A program made the translations under genes and the position numbers. A stretch of DNA of 64,000 bases. Source: Delphinus delphis (taxonomy: Eukaryota > Chordata > Mammalia > Artiodactyla > Delphinidae). Where the stretch lies: contig NC_082683.1 in the NCBI RefSeq assembly GCF_949987515.2, positions 125,698,582 through 125,762,581 on the forward strand, read 5' to 3'. The notes under the pieces are model-generated. The model was not told the origin of the DNA, ran no database searches, and was given only the letters and a program-made list of their open reading frames with translations. Shown one piece after another: positions 45,202-52,330 of the stretch (position 1 is the stretch's first letter; every line of letters begins with the position of its first letter).

Positions 45202-47429
45202 CACATATATATGTATTTAGATTCCTGATCACTGTTATTTAGGATGAAATATTAGCATGAAATATAAAGTAGCATACTTAAAAGATTTCTTAAGCCATTT
45301 GGACCATGGCTGACCTATATCTCTACAAATATAAAGGATTCATTTTGTGTATTTGATTTTATAAAATTTCTGTTTTGCTTTTCAAACAGAGAAATGAGTC
45401 ACTTAGAAGACAATGTAATAATAAATTGCACTTATGAAACATCATGTGCCTACCCTCTAAGGTCAGGTCCAGAGTCTTTTCCCAGTACTGCCTGTTATGT
45501 AGTAAGTCACTGTGATGTTTGAGGGTTTGATTAATAAGCTTCCACTTACAAAATTCTGAAACTGCACTTTCTAAGAGCTAGCAGCCAGCCCAGGAGAGCG
45601 TGAACAATTTAACTACATTTTGAAAAATAGGTAATGGAAGGAAGAGTAAGAACTAGAATCAACAGACCTAAGATGGTTAAAAGGTATAAATGGAAATGAA
45701 TCCAGACCTGCTTCTTAGTCCACTCACACCCTGACTAACATTGGCATAATTTAACTGTAAGTTCCCCGTCTAGCGCTGCCCCACTCTGAGATCCATCTGA
45801 TTGAAAACACCCCACCAGAGAAACCTGAACATCTTTCCTCAGGTCCTAGGGTTAATTGAAGCCACTCTGAACTTGAAGATGAATTTTCACACAGAGTTTG
45901 AGGTTCCGGAAATCCCAAGAGACAAATGTACTCAAGGGCAAAGGAAAAGGTCTTGTCATTGAAATATTCAAAACAATTCCAGGGCTGGAGTTCTTAGCAC
46001 TTCGTTGCAGAGTTCCAGCCTAGTTTCAGGATGCCAGCGGAGGCACTCCTGAGCTTAAAGCGTAGGAGGCAAAAGGGTGGGGTTCCATAAAGCTCAGTGT
46101 TTATGTGGATGTCTGCATTTTCATCTGCGAAAAGGAGTTGTACCTTTTGTCAGAATCTCAAAGAACTCCATGATTCAATCTGTTAACATTCCTCTAAAAT
46201 AGAGGAGGATCCCAAAGAGAATAGACGGAAGAAAGAAAGAACTGTTCATTCATTTAAGTTGACCAATACAGGAAATTTATGCAAGAGATAAGACAAAAGT
46301 AAAACACATTCTTACATCATTGGAGTTCAAACTCAGGACAGACTCAAACTCCTTCCTCTTCTTTTCATCATCCTTTTATCCCTATTCTCCCCAACCTGGA
46401 CAATCCTCATTACAAGTATTTGAAAATGGTACTATAATAAAGCAAAGAGAGGGAGTGAATTGGGTATAAGTGCTCCTTTCTTCTGGTATCCCATAGAAAG
46501 GGGCTCAAAAACAGGGGCAGTCTGGCTCCTCTCTAGCCACAGACTGCAGGATTGTAGACCCTAGGACTGTATGAGATATGCCTTGTAAGTCGAGGGTAAA
46601 ACTCTATGTGTCTTATCTAGGATAATGTTAATAAGTTCAAGAAAGCCTTTTTCCTTGGATCTTCCCTGGATCCCAAATCCCACTGAACCCCAAGAATTTT
46701 CTCTTTCTCGTAACAATAACAGCTAACATTTACTAATCCACAACTATGTGCCAGGCTCAGACCTAAATGCTTTTCAGTGTAAACTTATTTAATCCTCACA
46801 ATGATGCTACAAAGTAGAGTACTATTATTCTGTCCATTTTATAGAAGAGGAAACTGAGTCACTAACAGGACTGAGAGCTGAGGCAGAAATGGGAACTGTG
46901 TGAATACTCCACGTTAGTCCCAGCAGACTCTTAGGGCTCAGAGAAAGAAATAGGCGAGCTGGGGATGAGAAAACATTTAACTGTAGTCTTGTCCCAGGAC
47001 ACTTGCTCAGTCTTGCATTCAACCCAGACAGAAGAGCAATCCTAGAGAAGGGGGTTGAGGGTTCACCAAGGTTGGCTCCAGGAGAGTCCCTGTAAGCCCT
47101 GCTAGGAAAAACAGCAGCTGTAGAGTCAGAGGACGGACGTTCAGATCCAGACAACATCAAGCCTAACAGTGTACCTTAGGTAAAACACCTAGCCTCTCTG
47201 TAAGACACGGCAGCTTCATTTGTAACGTGGACATAGCAACTCACAAAGATGTGGGGAGGGTCAGAGTGGACAGCAGGTTTTGAAATGCTTACAAACTCTG
47301 GAAGGCTACTCAACACGAAGCTCCATGATTACTGCCCTTCCTCATTTTCGGAAGCTTTACCTGCCTGACTCAGCTCCAAACCACTTCAACTCAACCACTT
47401 CCCATAGTAAAGAGAAATGAACTTACCAT
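6441..47429 (-). CDS. SELP: P-selectin, complete gene (16 exons, 8 CCP form)
   Basis: P-selectin is the adhesion receptor stored in platelet alpha-granules and endothelial Weibel-Palade bodies. After activation it moves to the surface and captures leukocytes through PSGL-1. The minus-strand coding segments are 47427-47429, 34998-35088, 32929-33315, 29645-29752, 28988-29173, 28284-28469, 25787-25972, 22984-23169, 19478-19663, 13343-13528, 11838-12047, 10602-10787, 9634-9753, 7758-7788 and 6441-6495. They join to 2,307 bases, i.e. 768 codons plus TAA, with no internal stop. Domains by residue: signal 1-41, C-type lectin 42-160, EGF 161-196, eight CCPs 197-700, transmembrane about 709-733, tail to 768. 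Human SELP is 830 residues with nine CCPs; the 62-residue difference is exactly the one CCP that decayed in intron 6. All lectin, EGF and CCP cysteines are present, so the gene looks functional. Confidence 0.97.
6496..7757 (-). other. SELP: SELP intron 14
   Basis: This non-coding interval separates the two tail exons. It holds one young CHR SINE (7385-7591). Nothing else was recognised. Confidence 0.8.
7385..7591 (+). mobile_element. CHR-type tRNA-derived SINE (full length)
   Basis: The element has the CHR head gggcttccct, the A/B-box tRNA-like portion (gttgagagtctgcctg, gggttcgtgcc), the tRNA-unrelated part (ccgcggagcggctgggcccg) and a 15-base A tail. It is low-divergence against the other copies in the window. 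Target-site duplication is not clear. It lies in SELP intron 14, antisense to the gene. Confidence 0.93.
7758..7788 (-). CDS. SELP: SELP exon 14: cytoplasmic tail part 1
   Basis: This 31-base micro-exon has acceptor cttatttcag and donor CAAAG/GTAAGA. It encodes [10 protein letters not shown]. In human the corresponding block is DDGKCPLNPH, whose cysteine is fatty-acylated and whose KCPL motif has been linked to endosome/lysosome sorting. Here the cysteine is serine (AGC). The exon is too short for ORF finders but is required to join the frame. Confidence 0.93.
8993..9131 (+). mobile_element. L1 3'-UTR end, short
   Basis: This is the final L1 3'UTR text (agatatggggatatatgtat, ctgattcactttattataaa, cagaaactaacacaccatt, tactccagtaaagatgtt) with an A tail ending at 9130. 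It is strongly 5'-truncated and is the same tail as the L1 at 41.7-41.9 kb. Confidence 0.9.
9301..9518 (-). mobile_element. Older CHR-related SINE, partial
   Basis: The minus-strand copy ends (plus view) in tgtacagggaagcccc, the reverse of the CHR head, and includes the ttcagtagttgtggca repeats typical of the longer CHR form. It has more substitutions than the young copies, and the 3' part is missing. Confidence 0.85.
9634..9753 (-). CDS. SELP: SELP exon 13: transmembrane segment
   Basis: The exon is 120 bases, phase 1-1, acceptor gtttattttgcag, donor AAAG/GTAAAT. It encodes [19 protein letters not shown], a glycine-rich hydrophobic helix ending in GGLLLALL, and a basic stop-transfer RKRCRQK. 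The cysteine in RKRCRQK stands where the remembered human sequence has phenylalanine. Skipping this exon would give a soluble form, as described for human. Confidence 0.95.
9754..10601 (-). other. SELP: SELP intron 12
   Basis: This is the intron between the last CCP exon and the transmembrane exon, beginning with the weak donor. No repeat family was recognised. Confidence 0.8.
10602..10787 (-). CDS. SELP: SELP exon 12: CCP domain (human CCP9 equivalent)
   Basis: The exon is 186 bases, phase 1-1, with acceptor tttttttctgcag. It encodes [19 protein letters not shown] through WSAIVPACQ with six cysteines. The donor is CAAG/GTTTAT, the poorest in the gene: beyond GT, positions +3 to +6 do not match the U1 consensus. 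Joining to the next exon gives [15 protein letters not shown], as in human, which fixes the boundary. Confidence 0.94.
10788..11837 (-). other. SELP: SELP intron 11
   Basis: No repeat family or further exon was recognised, apart from vaguely MIR/L2-like text near 11320-11440. Confidence 0.75.
11838..12047 (-). CDS. SELP: SELP exon 11: CCP domain (human CCP8 equivalent) with linker
   Basis: The exon is 210 bases, 24 longer than the other CCP exons, as in human, because it starts with a linker ([12 protein letters not shown]). Acceptor ctcacaacag, donor AGAG/GTAATG. It continues [13 protein letters not shown] to WTAGAPACR with six cysteines. The acceptor lies only 59 bases from the target-site duplication of a young SINE. 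Confidence 0.95.
12119..12328 (+). mobile_element. Young CHR SINE beside the CCP8 exon
   Basis: Full-length CHR SINE with a 16-base A tail. The 13-base target-site duplication aagactgaca(c/t)gg is at 12106-12118 and 12327-12339, with one mismatch. It is antisense to SELP, so the pre-mRNA carries its poly-U head about 280 bases before the CCP8 acceptor and its body ends about 70 bases before it. Confidence 0.95.
12639..12818 (-). mobile_element. Young CHR SINE, opposite orientation
   Basis: Nearly full-length CHR SINE with its A tail as a T run at 12637-12646. The target-site duplication cagtgctgctt is at 12628-12638 and 12821-12831. About 310 bases from the preceding SINE and inverted relative to it, in SELP intron 10. 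Confidence 0.95.
13343..13528 (-). CDS. SELP: SELP exon 10: CCP domain (human CCP7 equivalent)
   Basis: The exon is 186 bases, phase 1-1, acceptor ttgcttctccag, donor GACG/GTAAAA. It encodes [16 protein letters not shown] through WTAPRPTCD with six cysteines. In human SELP this domain is remembered to be skipped in a minor mRNA form; symmetrical phase would allow that here too. Confidence 0.95.
15240..15345 (+). repeat. Imperfect short tandem repeat
   Basis: Runs of agtatacaaag, gagaattatacaaag and aaaagagaattactaca are repeated with variation over about 100 bases. It is a degenerate A-rich minisatellite. Confidence 0.7.
17302..17692 (-). mobile_element. L1 3'-end insertion with 14-bp target-site duplication
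   Basis: L1 3'UTR in minus orientation (tattggagtataatcgcttt, ttagtttctgctgtgtag, tccctgtgttatgcggctgc). It is flanked by the duplication agacctcagagttg at 17288-17301 and 17693-17706. It is sense to SELP. Confidence 0.9.
18004..18235 (+). repeat. MIR-type SINE
   Basis: MIR order is visible: gtggtaagagctctggccct, then cttgaatcctagctcc, then catttcctcatctttaaaac. Moderately diverged, called by eye. Confidence 0.75.
18770..18960 (+). repeat. MIR-type SINE
   Basis: Contains the MIR 3' core: gacaagttacataatctctg, then cctctattttctcatctgta, then aaatagagacaatactgcct. Ancient and diverged. Confidence 0.7.
18977..19316 (+). mobile_element. Long-form CHR SINE
   Basis: CHR SINE of about 340 bases with the repeated gagccacaactactga block found in the older, longer CHR subfamily, ending in an A-rich tail. 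The target text (aagactattcagaga / aagaatattcagaga) flanks it. It lies about 160 bases downstream of the SELP exon 9 donor in the transcript. Confidence 0.92.
19478..19663 (-). CDS. SELP: SELP exon 9: CCP domain (human CCP6 equivalent)
   Basis: The exon is 186 bases, phase 1-1, acceptor atgcccacggcag preceded by a C/T-rich tract, donor GACG/GTAGGA. It encodes [16 protein letters not shown] through WTDSPPTCD with six cysteines. A long CA/TG microsatellite begins 62 bases upstream of the acceptor in the intron. Confidence 0.95.
19725..19769 (+). repeat. (TG)n microsatellite, about 22 units
   Basis: An uninterrupted TG run (CA on the SELP strand), 62 bases upstream of the CCP6 exon acceptor. 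Long enough to be length-polymorphic. Confidence 0.97.
20140..20350 (+). repeat. MIR-type SINE
   Basis: Words gaaagaatctgggtccaaag, tgtatctctggacaataagc and tgcttcatctatgaaatggg follow the MIR layout. Called by eye. Confidence 0.65.
20510..20680 (+). repeat. MIR-type SINE
   Basis: The MIR core is visible as attggcaagtcacttaacct and ctctgaacctcaatatgttc. Ancient and diverged. Confidence 0.65.
21732..21754 (+). repeat. (GTTC)n microsatellite
   Basis: Five perfect GTTC units in SELP intron 8, with a GT-rich stretch about 30 bases beyond. Confidence 0.9.
22984..23169 (-). CDS. SELP: SELP exon 8: CCP domain (human CCP5 equivalent)
   Basis: The exon is 186 bases, phase 1-1, acceptor cactccttag, donor CAAG/GTAAAA. 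It encodes [20 protein letters not shown] and on to WNAPFPECQ. Six cysteines are present. It is very close to the remembered human domain (GAFRYQS-CSFTC-EG block). Confidence 0.95.
23395..23720 (+). mobile_element. Old L1 3' ORF2 fragment
   Basis: Diverged L1-like text (gcaatatgtattcatagttt, ataaatgccactaattagag, tggatccatgaaaggaatat, aagtgaaaaagcaggataaa) corresponding to the end of ORF2. There are many substitutions, with no target-site duplication seen. Confidence 0.65.
23827..23870 (+). repeat. AGC/AGT trinucleotide repeat
   Basis: Interrupted (AGT/AGC)n tract of about 14 units in SELP intron 7. Confidence 0.92.
24190..24670 (-). mobile_element. Old L1 3' fragment
   Basis: Minus-oriented L1 ORF2/3' text: a ctgaataatattccattgta block preceded (plus view) by gctacatgatgtccttgagg-like words, with gatggacacttgggttgctt. 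More diverged than the 3.8 kb copy. Confidence 0.8.
24992..25313 (-). mobile_element. Long-form CHR SINE
   Basis: Reverse-oriented CHR of the long type with ttcagtagttgtggtgtgcg repeats, ending (plus view) in cacaagggaagtccc. A diverged target-site duplication ctc(a/g)tagca..tttttta flanks it near 24982 and 25313. It lies in SELP intron 7, sense to the gene. Confidence 0.9.
25787..25972 (-). CDS. SELP: SELP exon 7: CCP domain (human CCP4 equivalent)
   Basis: The exon is 186 bases, phase 1-1, acceptor ctccatttag, donor CAAG/GTACTG. It encodes [16 protein letters not shown] through WTAPAPVCQ with six cysteines, and matches human CCP4, the domain after the lost one. The C-terminal words WTAPAPVCQ are identical to those of CCP2, a sign of the internal duplications that built the stalk. 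Confidence 0.94.
26765..26960 (-). repeat. MIR-type SINE
   Basis: Reverse MIR text (cagatgagaaaagtgaggtt, aaatgacatccctaaggtct, agtagagctgggtttataat). Ancient. Confidence 0.7.
27488..27666 (-). pseudogene. SELP: Decayed SELP CCP3 exon (pseudoexon)
   Basis: On the minus strand this stretch still reads like human P-selectin CCP3: [14 protein letters not shown], then [17 protein letters not shown], then GTAPLPTF. It is no longer usable. A one-base loss after TAFA shifts the frame; a TGA falls where the conserved GHW region should be; the first and last CCP cysteines are missing (Q-L for Q-C, and PTF for PTC); and about seven bases are missing relative to a 186-base exon. A GT still follows the old 3' boundary (GAGG/GTAGGA). 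An AG occurs near the old 5' edge, but the phase no longer fits. The remaining exons keep the frame without it. Human identity is recalled, not aligned by software. Confidence 0.88.
28284..28469 (-). CDS. SELP: SELP exon 6: CCP/sushi domain 2
   Basis: The exon is 186 bases, phase 1-1, acceptor gttgtttttag, donor CAAG/GTGAGT. It encodes [16 protein letters not shown] through WTAPAPVCQ with six cysteines. It is the last intact CCP before the decayed CCP3, so in the mature mRNA it should be spliced directly to the CCP4 exon. Confidence 0.94.
28988..29173 (-). CDS. SELP: SELP exon 5: CCP/sushi domain 1
   Basis: The exon is 186 bases, phase 1-1. The acceptor (gtccccacag) starts it at 29173; the donor is GTAG/GTATGT. 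Residues include [16 protein letters not shown] and end with WTNTPPQC. All six cysteines of the selectin-type CCP are present. CCP domains act as a stalk that lifts the lectin head off the membrane. Confidence 0.95.
29645..29752 (-). CDS. SELP: SELP exon 4: EGF-like domain
   Basis: The exon is 108 bases, phase 1-1, with acceptor tatccatgcag and donor TACG/GTGAGG. It encodes 36 residues beginning [20 protein letters not shown] and ending with GFYGPECEY. All six EGF cysteines are present. In selectins this domain packs against the lectin domain and sets the bent or extended conformation that controls catch-bond adhesion. It is almost identical to the remembered human sequence. Confidence 0.95.
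29753..32928 (-). other. SELP: SELP intron 3
   Basis: A 3.2 kb intron between the lectin and EGF exons. Faint MIR-like text is present near 30.13-30.27 and 32.33-32.55 kb. No young repeats, and no further exon seen. Confidence 0.75.
32929..33315 (-). CDS. SELP: SELP exon 3: C-type lectin domain
   Basis: The exon is 387 bases, phase 1-1, with acceptor ctttccttag and donor ACAG/GTAGGG. It encodes the calcium-dependent carbohydrate-recognition domain that binds fucosylated, sulfated PSGL-1. Mature numbering starts at W1 of [10 protein letters not shown]. Calcium ligands E80, N82, N105 and D106 are present (ADNEPNN and KWNDE), as are Y48, E92, Y94, S46, S47 and K111-K113. The four disulfide cysteines (19, 90, 109, 117) are intact. 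Against the remembered human sequence, several contact residues differ: R85 is K, E88 is Q, H108 is P and H114 is R. Confidence 0.96.
33316..34997 (-). other. SELP: SELP intron 2
   Basis: A 1.7 kb intron between the signal-peptide and lectin exons. I recognise no repeat family and no exon in it. Confidence 0.75.
34998..35088 (-). CDS. SELP: SELP exon 2: signal peptide
   Basis: This 91-base exon has acceptor ttcttattacag and donor CTG/GTAAAG. With the exon 1 Met it encodes [20 protein letters not shown] and then [11 protein letters not shown]. The signal has a long N-region and a hydrophobic core ([14 protein letters not shown]); cleavage is expected after residue 41 (EVAA/W), as in human P-selectin. 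An arginine (R19) sits at the edge of the core. The exon ends in phase 1. Confidence 0.93.
39521..40030 (+). repeat. Two tandem L1 5'UTR monomers, about 252 bp each
   Basis: cccctgaggggcggct at 39521 recurs as cccctgaggggtggct at 39773. Downstream landmarks recur in order, for example tgcccacttgggc then gatcctctgccc in the first, and tgtccacataggc then aatcctctgccc in the second. This is a monomer-type promoter array. Confidence 0.75.
41690..41851 (+). repeat. 81-bp tandem duplication in L1 3'UTR
   Basis: The block gatatggggatatatgtata...gattcactttgttgtaca is present twice, with gatatg starting at 41715 and 41796. Confidence 0.9.
43860..44400. repeat. L2-like ancient LINE fragment
   Basis: It contains the common ttaagtgcctacaatgtgtc, then aggcactgttataggcactg, and further on a gacagggagggaggtcaggg block, typical of old L2-type LINE ends. 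The family call is by eye. Confidence 0.55.
45150..45216 (+). repeat. (TA)n/(CA)n compound microsatellite
   Basis: Alternating TA and CA runs in SELP intron 1. Confidence 0.93.
46720..46880 (-). repeat. MIR/L2-like ancient repeat
   Basis: The text ctatgtgccaggctcagacc, ttatttaatcctcacaatga and agaagaggaaactgagtcac is the reverse form of MIR/L2-type ends. Confidence 0.65.
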
Positions 47430-47490
47430 CTCCTCTGTGACACAGCCAGCTTACTGCCGTCTGTGCAGCCCAGACTTCTTATAGTCCTGC
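47427..47490 (-). CDS. SELP: SELP exon 1: 5'UTR plus start codon only
   Basis: The start codon ATG (47427-47429) is the very last triplet of exon 1 and is followed at once by a consensus donor GTAAGT. Exon 2 continues in frame with GCC AGC TGC, giving MASC, close to remembered human MANC. The upstream extent is estimated; a TATAAG-like hexamer (47478-47483, minus) lies about 50 bases before the ATG. Only one amino acid is encoded here. Confidence 0.85.
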
Positions 47491-47760
47491 TGCCTCCCCT
47501 CAGCTGTCAGGCTGTTTAGAAAAGCAACTTCCTATTCACTTTCCTGAAAATCACCACAGCCCTTCCCATGAAGTTAGAATGTAGATAATACAGGAGCAGT
47601 GTTGGCAGCTTAGAAATAACAGTCACCGAGGAGACGGGCAGGGGGTTTTGCCGCCTTCCTGGGAGGTGGTCCACAGACAGGGGTGAGTGTGAATCACTCC
47701 TGGACATTCCAGGCTGAGTAGTATAGGAATCGTACCCACGCCCGCAGTGGTCAGGTTTCT
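47478..47760 (-). promoter_or_regulatory. SELP: SELP proximal promoter
   Basis: This is the region just upstream of SELP exon 1. Visible elements: an ETS-type AGGAAGT on the minus strand at 47527-47533; a GATA motif (AGATAA on plus, TTATCT on minus) at 47583-47588; and a C-rich ggcaaaaccccc block (minus) around 47641-47652, where the human promoter is remembered to carry an unusual kappa-B site. GATA and ETS factors are known regulators of SELP in megakaryocytes and endothelium. Assignment is by motif and position only. Confidence 0.55.
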
Positions 47761-48069
47761 TTTGACGATGATATGAGCTCCAATTTAAGGTCATATATTG
47801 GAAAACTCACTTTGTCTTAATCATAATGTCTTAGTGTAAGTTTTCCAGTTACTGTGAAGTCTCAGTGAATGTTTTCTATTCCAGCAGGCTTCTGACGGAT
47901 AAGGGAGAAATATAGTAACAAAAAATAATGAGGTGGGAAAGGGAAAGCCACTGGAGGGGTTGTTGGAAGGACTTTGGGAGTGAAAATATAAAACAGACAT
48001 GGGTCATTATCAGAAAGGGACTTCTGCTTCTTAAATCAGAAAAAAGATGTGAAAATGGTTAGTGTGGGT

Positions 48070-48310
48070 AAGTAAAAGGCTGTGTGGCACAGTGGTTAAG
48101 AGACCCCACTTGGTTCCATGTGTGGCTCTCCTTTAGCCAAACTACTTAAACTCTCTCCACCTTTTTTTTTTTTTTTTAACTGTGAAATAGAATGATTATA
48201 GCAGAACTTCTCTTACAGGGCTGTTATGTGATTAAATGAATTGATATGTGGAGAGTGCTTGAAACAATATCTGGTCCACAGTTAGCACTCAACAAATGTA
48301 GGCTATTAGT
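48070..48310 (+). repeat. MIR-type SINE with internal T run
   Basis: MIR text from gtgtggcacagtggttaaga to gttatgtgattaaatgaatt, interrupted by a T16 run at about 48163-48178. Confidence 0.7.
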
Positions 48311-48689
48311 ATTACTTTTCAGATTTGCCATCAGACAGCAACATCAAGTATCAAGCATTTAGTGTCAAGTCAGAAAACCGTAACTCCAGTTTATCCCCTT
48401 GGAATTCTAGTTGTGCAGTAGTGGGTGTTATTCTTCATTCAGTCCATGATTATCATAGCTTGTAAATGGATCGATTAAAACTGGGATAAAATGGAAAAAT
48501 CTGGAAGTCCAAAGATGAAGATGACTTAAAGAGCTTGGGCCTGCATTTTTACTTGGGAATTTGGGACAAAGAGGAAAGGATTAATACGTGGTAGAAATAG
48601 AAAACCTGGTGAAGGAGGCGGTGATAGAGGAATGGTAGCAGGAGAACAAGGGATGCTGAGAGAGAGGAAAGCACGAGGGACTTTGGGCA

Positions 48690-48900
48690 GCATGATGCAG
48701 AGGTTTAGAGCCAGACTGCCTGCCTCCGCCGCCTACAAGCTGTGTGACCTTGCAAGTTACTATCCTCCTGTGACTCAGTTCCTTCAGCTATGCTAACAAA
48801 TGAGGATAATAGTCATCAGTTACCGCCACATGGAAATGCTTGGACAGTTACATGGATATACGTGTGAAGTGCTCAGAACAATCCCTGGCACACTGCAGGT
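48690..48900 (+). repeat. MIR-type SINE
   Basis: Well-preserved MIR order: tagagccagactgcctgcct, then acaagctgtgtgaccttgca, then aacaaatgaggataatagtc. Confidence 0.78.
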
Positions 48901-51719
48901 GCCGTGGATGCGCTAGCTATTATTTTTCTAAGACTTGCCTCCACTCCCTCCTGTTCTTATTCTCACTCTCCAGATCCTCTTCTTGACATTGCCTTATTCA
49001 AAAAAGAAAATTTCTCAGATGGATATGAGGGAAGGTGCTATGTAGACTCCAGGCTCTACCAACAAGGTGTTTTAAGTGGGATAATGTTAAAGTTTAGGGA
49101 GTGTGAGGGGAGTAGAAAAGGATTCCAAGGAATAGGAATGGAAGGAAAATACCATTGACTTTGTTTAAAAGCTGTTCAGGCTGAATACCATTTGCTTGAA
49201 TGGATTTAGTCTATGTAGAAAATCTATATTGTTTCTAATTATGTGGCCACTAAAAACATGATGATTCTAATATAATTTAATTAGTAGTGTTACTTCTCTG
49301 TTTCATGTTTTCTCATCTCTTCATATTGTACTAGAAATTCCCAAAGGGCAGGGCCCCTTTTTATATTAGCCTTGCTTTTCCTGTAGTATCTAGCAGAGGG
49401 CAAATAGACACCCAACAAATACTTGTTGACTCATTTATTAGGTGGATGGCTCTGGGTAGACACAATAGAAGTGTCCCCTCCCATCTTCCTCTCTGAATTC
49501 TGTTTATATTATTTCAGTGGTGCATTCGTATACACAGGAAATATTTAAGCTCCTTCAAGGCTTCAGGCATTGTGCTAACACTAGGGATTCAATAATGAGC
49601 AACACCTTCGTGGAGCTCAGAGTTGTTTTATTTAGAGGTGGGGCATTGGATACTAGATTAAAATCACACAATTAAATGCAGGAAGAAAAAAAATGATGTG
49701 GGGAAACTTTCTAGGCCATTTGAGGCTTGGAGTAGCCCAGGAGCTACCAGATAGCCACAGTGGCTGGAGGTTTGGGAAGGAAGCTGGGCTAGGGAGCACC
49801 CAGACCATGTCGGGTCCCACAGGCCATGTTAAGGTTGTATCTTCATGTGTAGCATCTGTCATCTAGTCAAATAGAAGGCAGTTAATTCTAAGGGAAGTTC
49901 CACCTGCACAGCTGGTCCTCTACTCATAGAAGACTAGGGAACTTTCTACAGAATAGTCCGTAGGATGACAAGTTAGAACTTCAAAAGAAGAACATATAGC
50001 TTTCCCCCCTCATTGTTAATGTAATACATGTTTGTTGTAAAGAAAAGAAAAACATAAAGTAGGGAAAAAATTATCCAAAGTACTGTCACCAATGGAATTG
50101 GAATCACTTTGTATATTCAGCACAATGCTTTTGTCATTTGATAATATATCATAAACTTTTCTGATACAATATTTCTGCTCTAGTTACAACTAAAAAAAAA
50201 ACAAAACCCTAAGGGTCTGTCACTCCCCTGATGGCTGACATAGTCATGGACAAAGCTGACCCTTACACAAATTTCATGAACCGCTAACTCTTCCCACTGA
50301 AATTCTATTTAAATTGGTCTGTGGTATTATGCTCAAGCATTTCGTTTCTCTATCTTTGCTCTGCAGTTTTTGAAAGGGAAGGAAAGGCAAGGGAATCAGT
50401 CACTGGCCAGGGTCTCAAACAGTAAACATGAACCTTCACAAAAACTATCTACACACATAACCTTAAATAGAAATTAGATTCTCAGGACACACTCCATATT
50501 ACCCCATTTATGCCCACTTAGCCCCATCCAGAGTTTCATTTATTTGTCCTACCCATTTTTGTTACGGCTCATTCTGCACTATCTTCTAAGCTACTCTCTG
50601 AAGACACACAGATGCATAGGACGCAGTCCCGGTCCTGACGGAGCTCAAAGACAAGTGAAGAGATGGGTAGAGAAACATAATTAACAATATGGAGGACACG
50701 GTGTATACACACACATTCTTGTGCGAGCTCCACGAAAAGATACCTGACTCAGTCTGATGACGGCAGTGGAGAGGTGGTTGGAAAGGATGCTTAGAGGAGC
50801 ATCTACTCACTGAGCTGAGTAGAATACGTCAGATTCTTTTGTGCAAGCTCAGTGGTTGGACATGCACATACAGAAAATGCTCTAAACTCAGCAGATGAAT
50901 TAGGAAGTGGTTTTTGTATTAGAAGTATTTTTATCTTTCCAAGAGCATATTGTGTCTGGGGCCCTTTGATCAACATAAGGCTGTGATAACCACAAAAGGG
51001 TTATCACCCACAGTTGAACACTAGAAACACAATTAAATTGGTGACCTGTCTGTACATGAACAACATTCATAGACGCTTTCAAAGTCGCTGAGGAAGTGAA
51101 ACAGAGATAGTGTTACATTTTTGAGCTACTATTTTGGAGCTCCTGTTCTTGGGCCAGACCCTATGTTAAGCATTTTAAAAGTTGTATCTCATTGAATCCT
51201 CACAACAGCCTTATGGGTTAGTTCCAGTCTGCACAGCTGGCTCATCTACTCAGAGATTATTATGATACACATTTTATTAAAAAGTAAATTACAGCTTGGA
51301 GGGTTAAATGTCTTGCTCAACATGCCAGAGCTAATAAATGAAAAAGATGGGATTCAAATTCAAGTCCGGCTGAAATGACACTACACTAAAATGTGAGTTT
51401 TTCATTAAACTCTTTAAAAAGCACATCAAATAATTCTATGCTCCTGGCTGCTAATAAAAGGGAATTGTCTTACCAAGATGTATGATAGCCTCCTAGGGAT
51501 TTACTCTCCTTTAACAATGAAGAGATGGGAAATGGCGTCATTTGAGATTTTAATTTGGGTGACTCGGTTGTACTTAAACTGTGCTTAATAAGTGTTCTTC
51601 TCTTTCTATAGCTAGAGCTTGCTGTTTTACTCTTTGTTATTACAATAAAACTATACTTTTTCAGCTCATCTGTCAATGTACTTAATAAAACAATTCCCAA
51701 AATATAGTCTTTCTTTTGC

Positions 51720-52330
51720 TAAAATGAAAATAGTCTTTTGCTAAAATGAAAATATAAAAGTAATGTATTCTTTTATAAAAGCTCCATACCATACAGAAAG
51801 ACAAAAAAAAAGTGAAAATCATCCATTATATCACCCTACCCAAAGATAACCACTGTTAACTTGGTAGGCTTTCAGAATTTTTTAATTCATATATTCACAA
51901 AAAGGTTTTCAACAAAAATAGATTTAAGTTTTATTTTTTACATTTTGGTTCTTAAAAGTAAACCATATACTAAGGACATCTTTTCATGTTCATAAATATA
52001 TACGTACATCAGCCTTTATAAGGGCTGCATGATATTCCATTTATAATGCACCATAACTTATTTAAAATATCCCATATTGATGAAAATCTTACTATTATAA
52101 ACAACACTGTAAAACATCTTAGGATATTTATCTTTACCTATATTTGTCCTATAACTTCTCTAGGAAATTTTCTAGAAGTGGATTTACTAGGCCAAAGTAT
52201 CTTTGCACTTAAAATGATGACAGATATTATTTCATTATCCTCCAGATAAAAGTATAAATTTGAACTCTCATCAGTAGTATATGAAAGCGTCCATTTCCTC
52301 ACTTCTGCTCTAATACTCACCTCATCAGTT
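51720..52330 (-). mobile_element. Old L1 3' fragment
   Basis: Diverged minus-oriented L1-like text: ataaccactgttaacttggt, gggctgcatgatattccatt, gtggatttactaggccaaag. A 21-base duplication (cttttgctaaaatgaaaata) lies at its left edge. Confidence 0.65.

Larger units (their letters stand above)
35089..47426 (-). other. SELP: SELP intron 1
   Basis: The largest intron, 12.3 kb, separates the start-codon exon from the signal-peptide exon. It holds the internally deleted L1 (39327-41914), L2-like fragments near 43.86-44.4 kb, a TA/CA microsatellite at 45.15-45.22 kb and a MIR/L2-like piece near 46.72-46.88 kb. The 36-39 kb part is AT-rich single-copy sequence. The 167-codon-range frame on the plus strand at 35816-36316 has no family resemblance. 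Confidence 0.8.
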
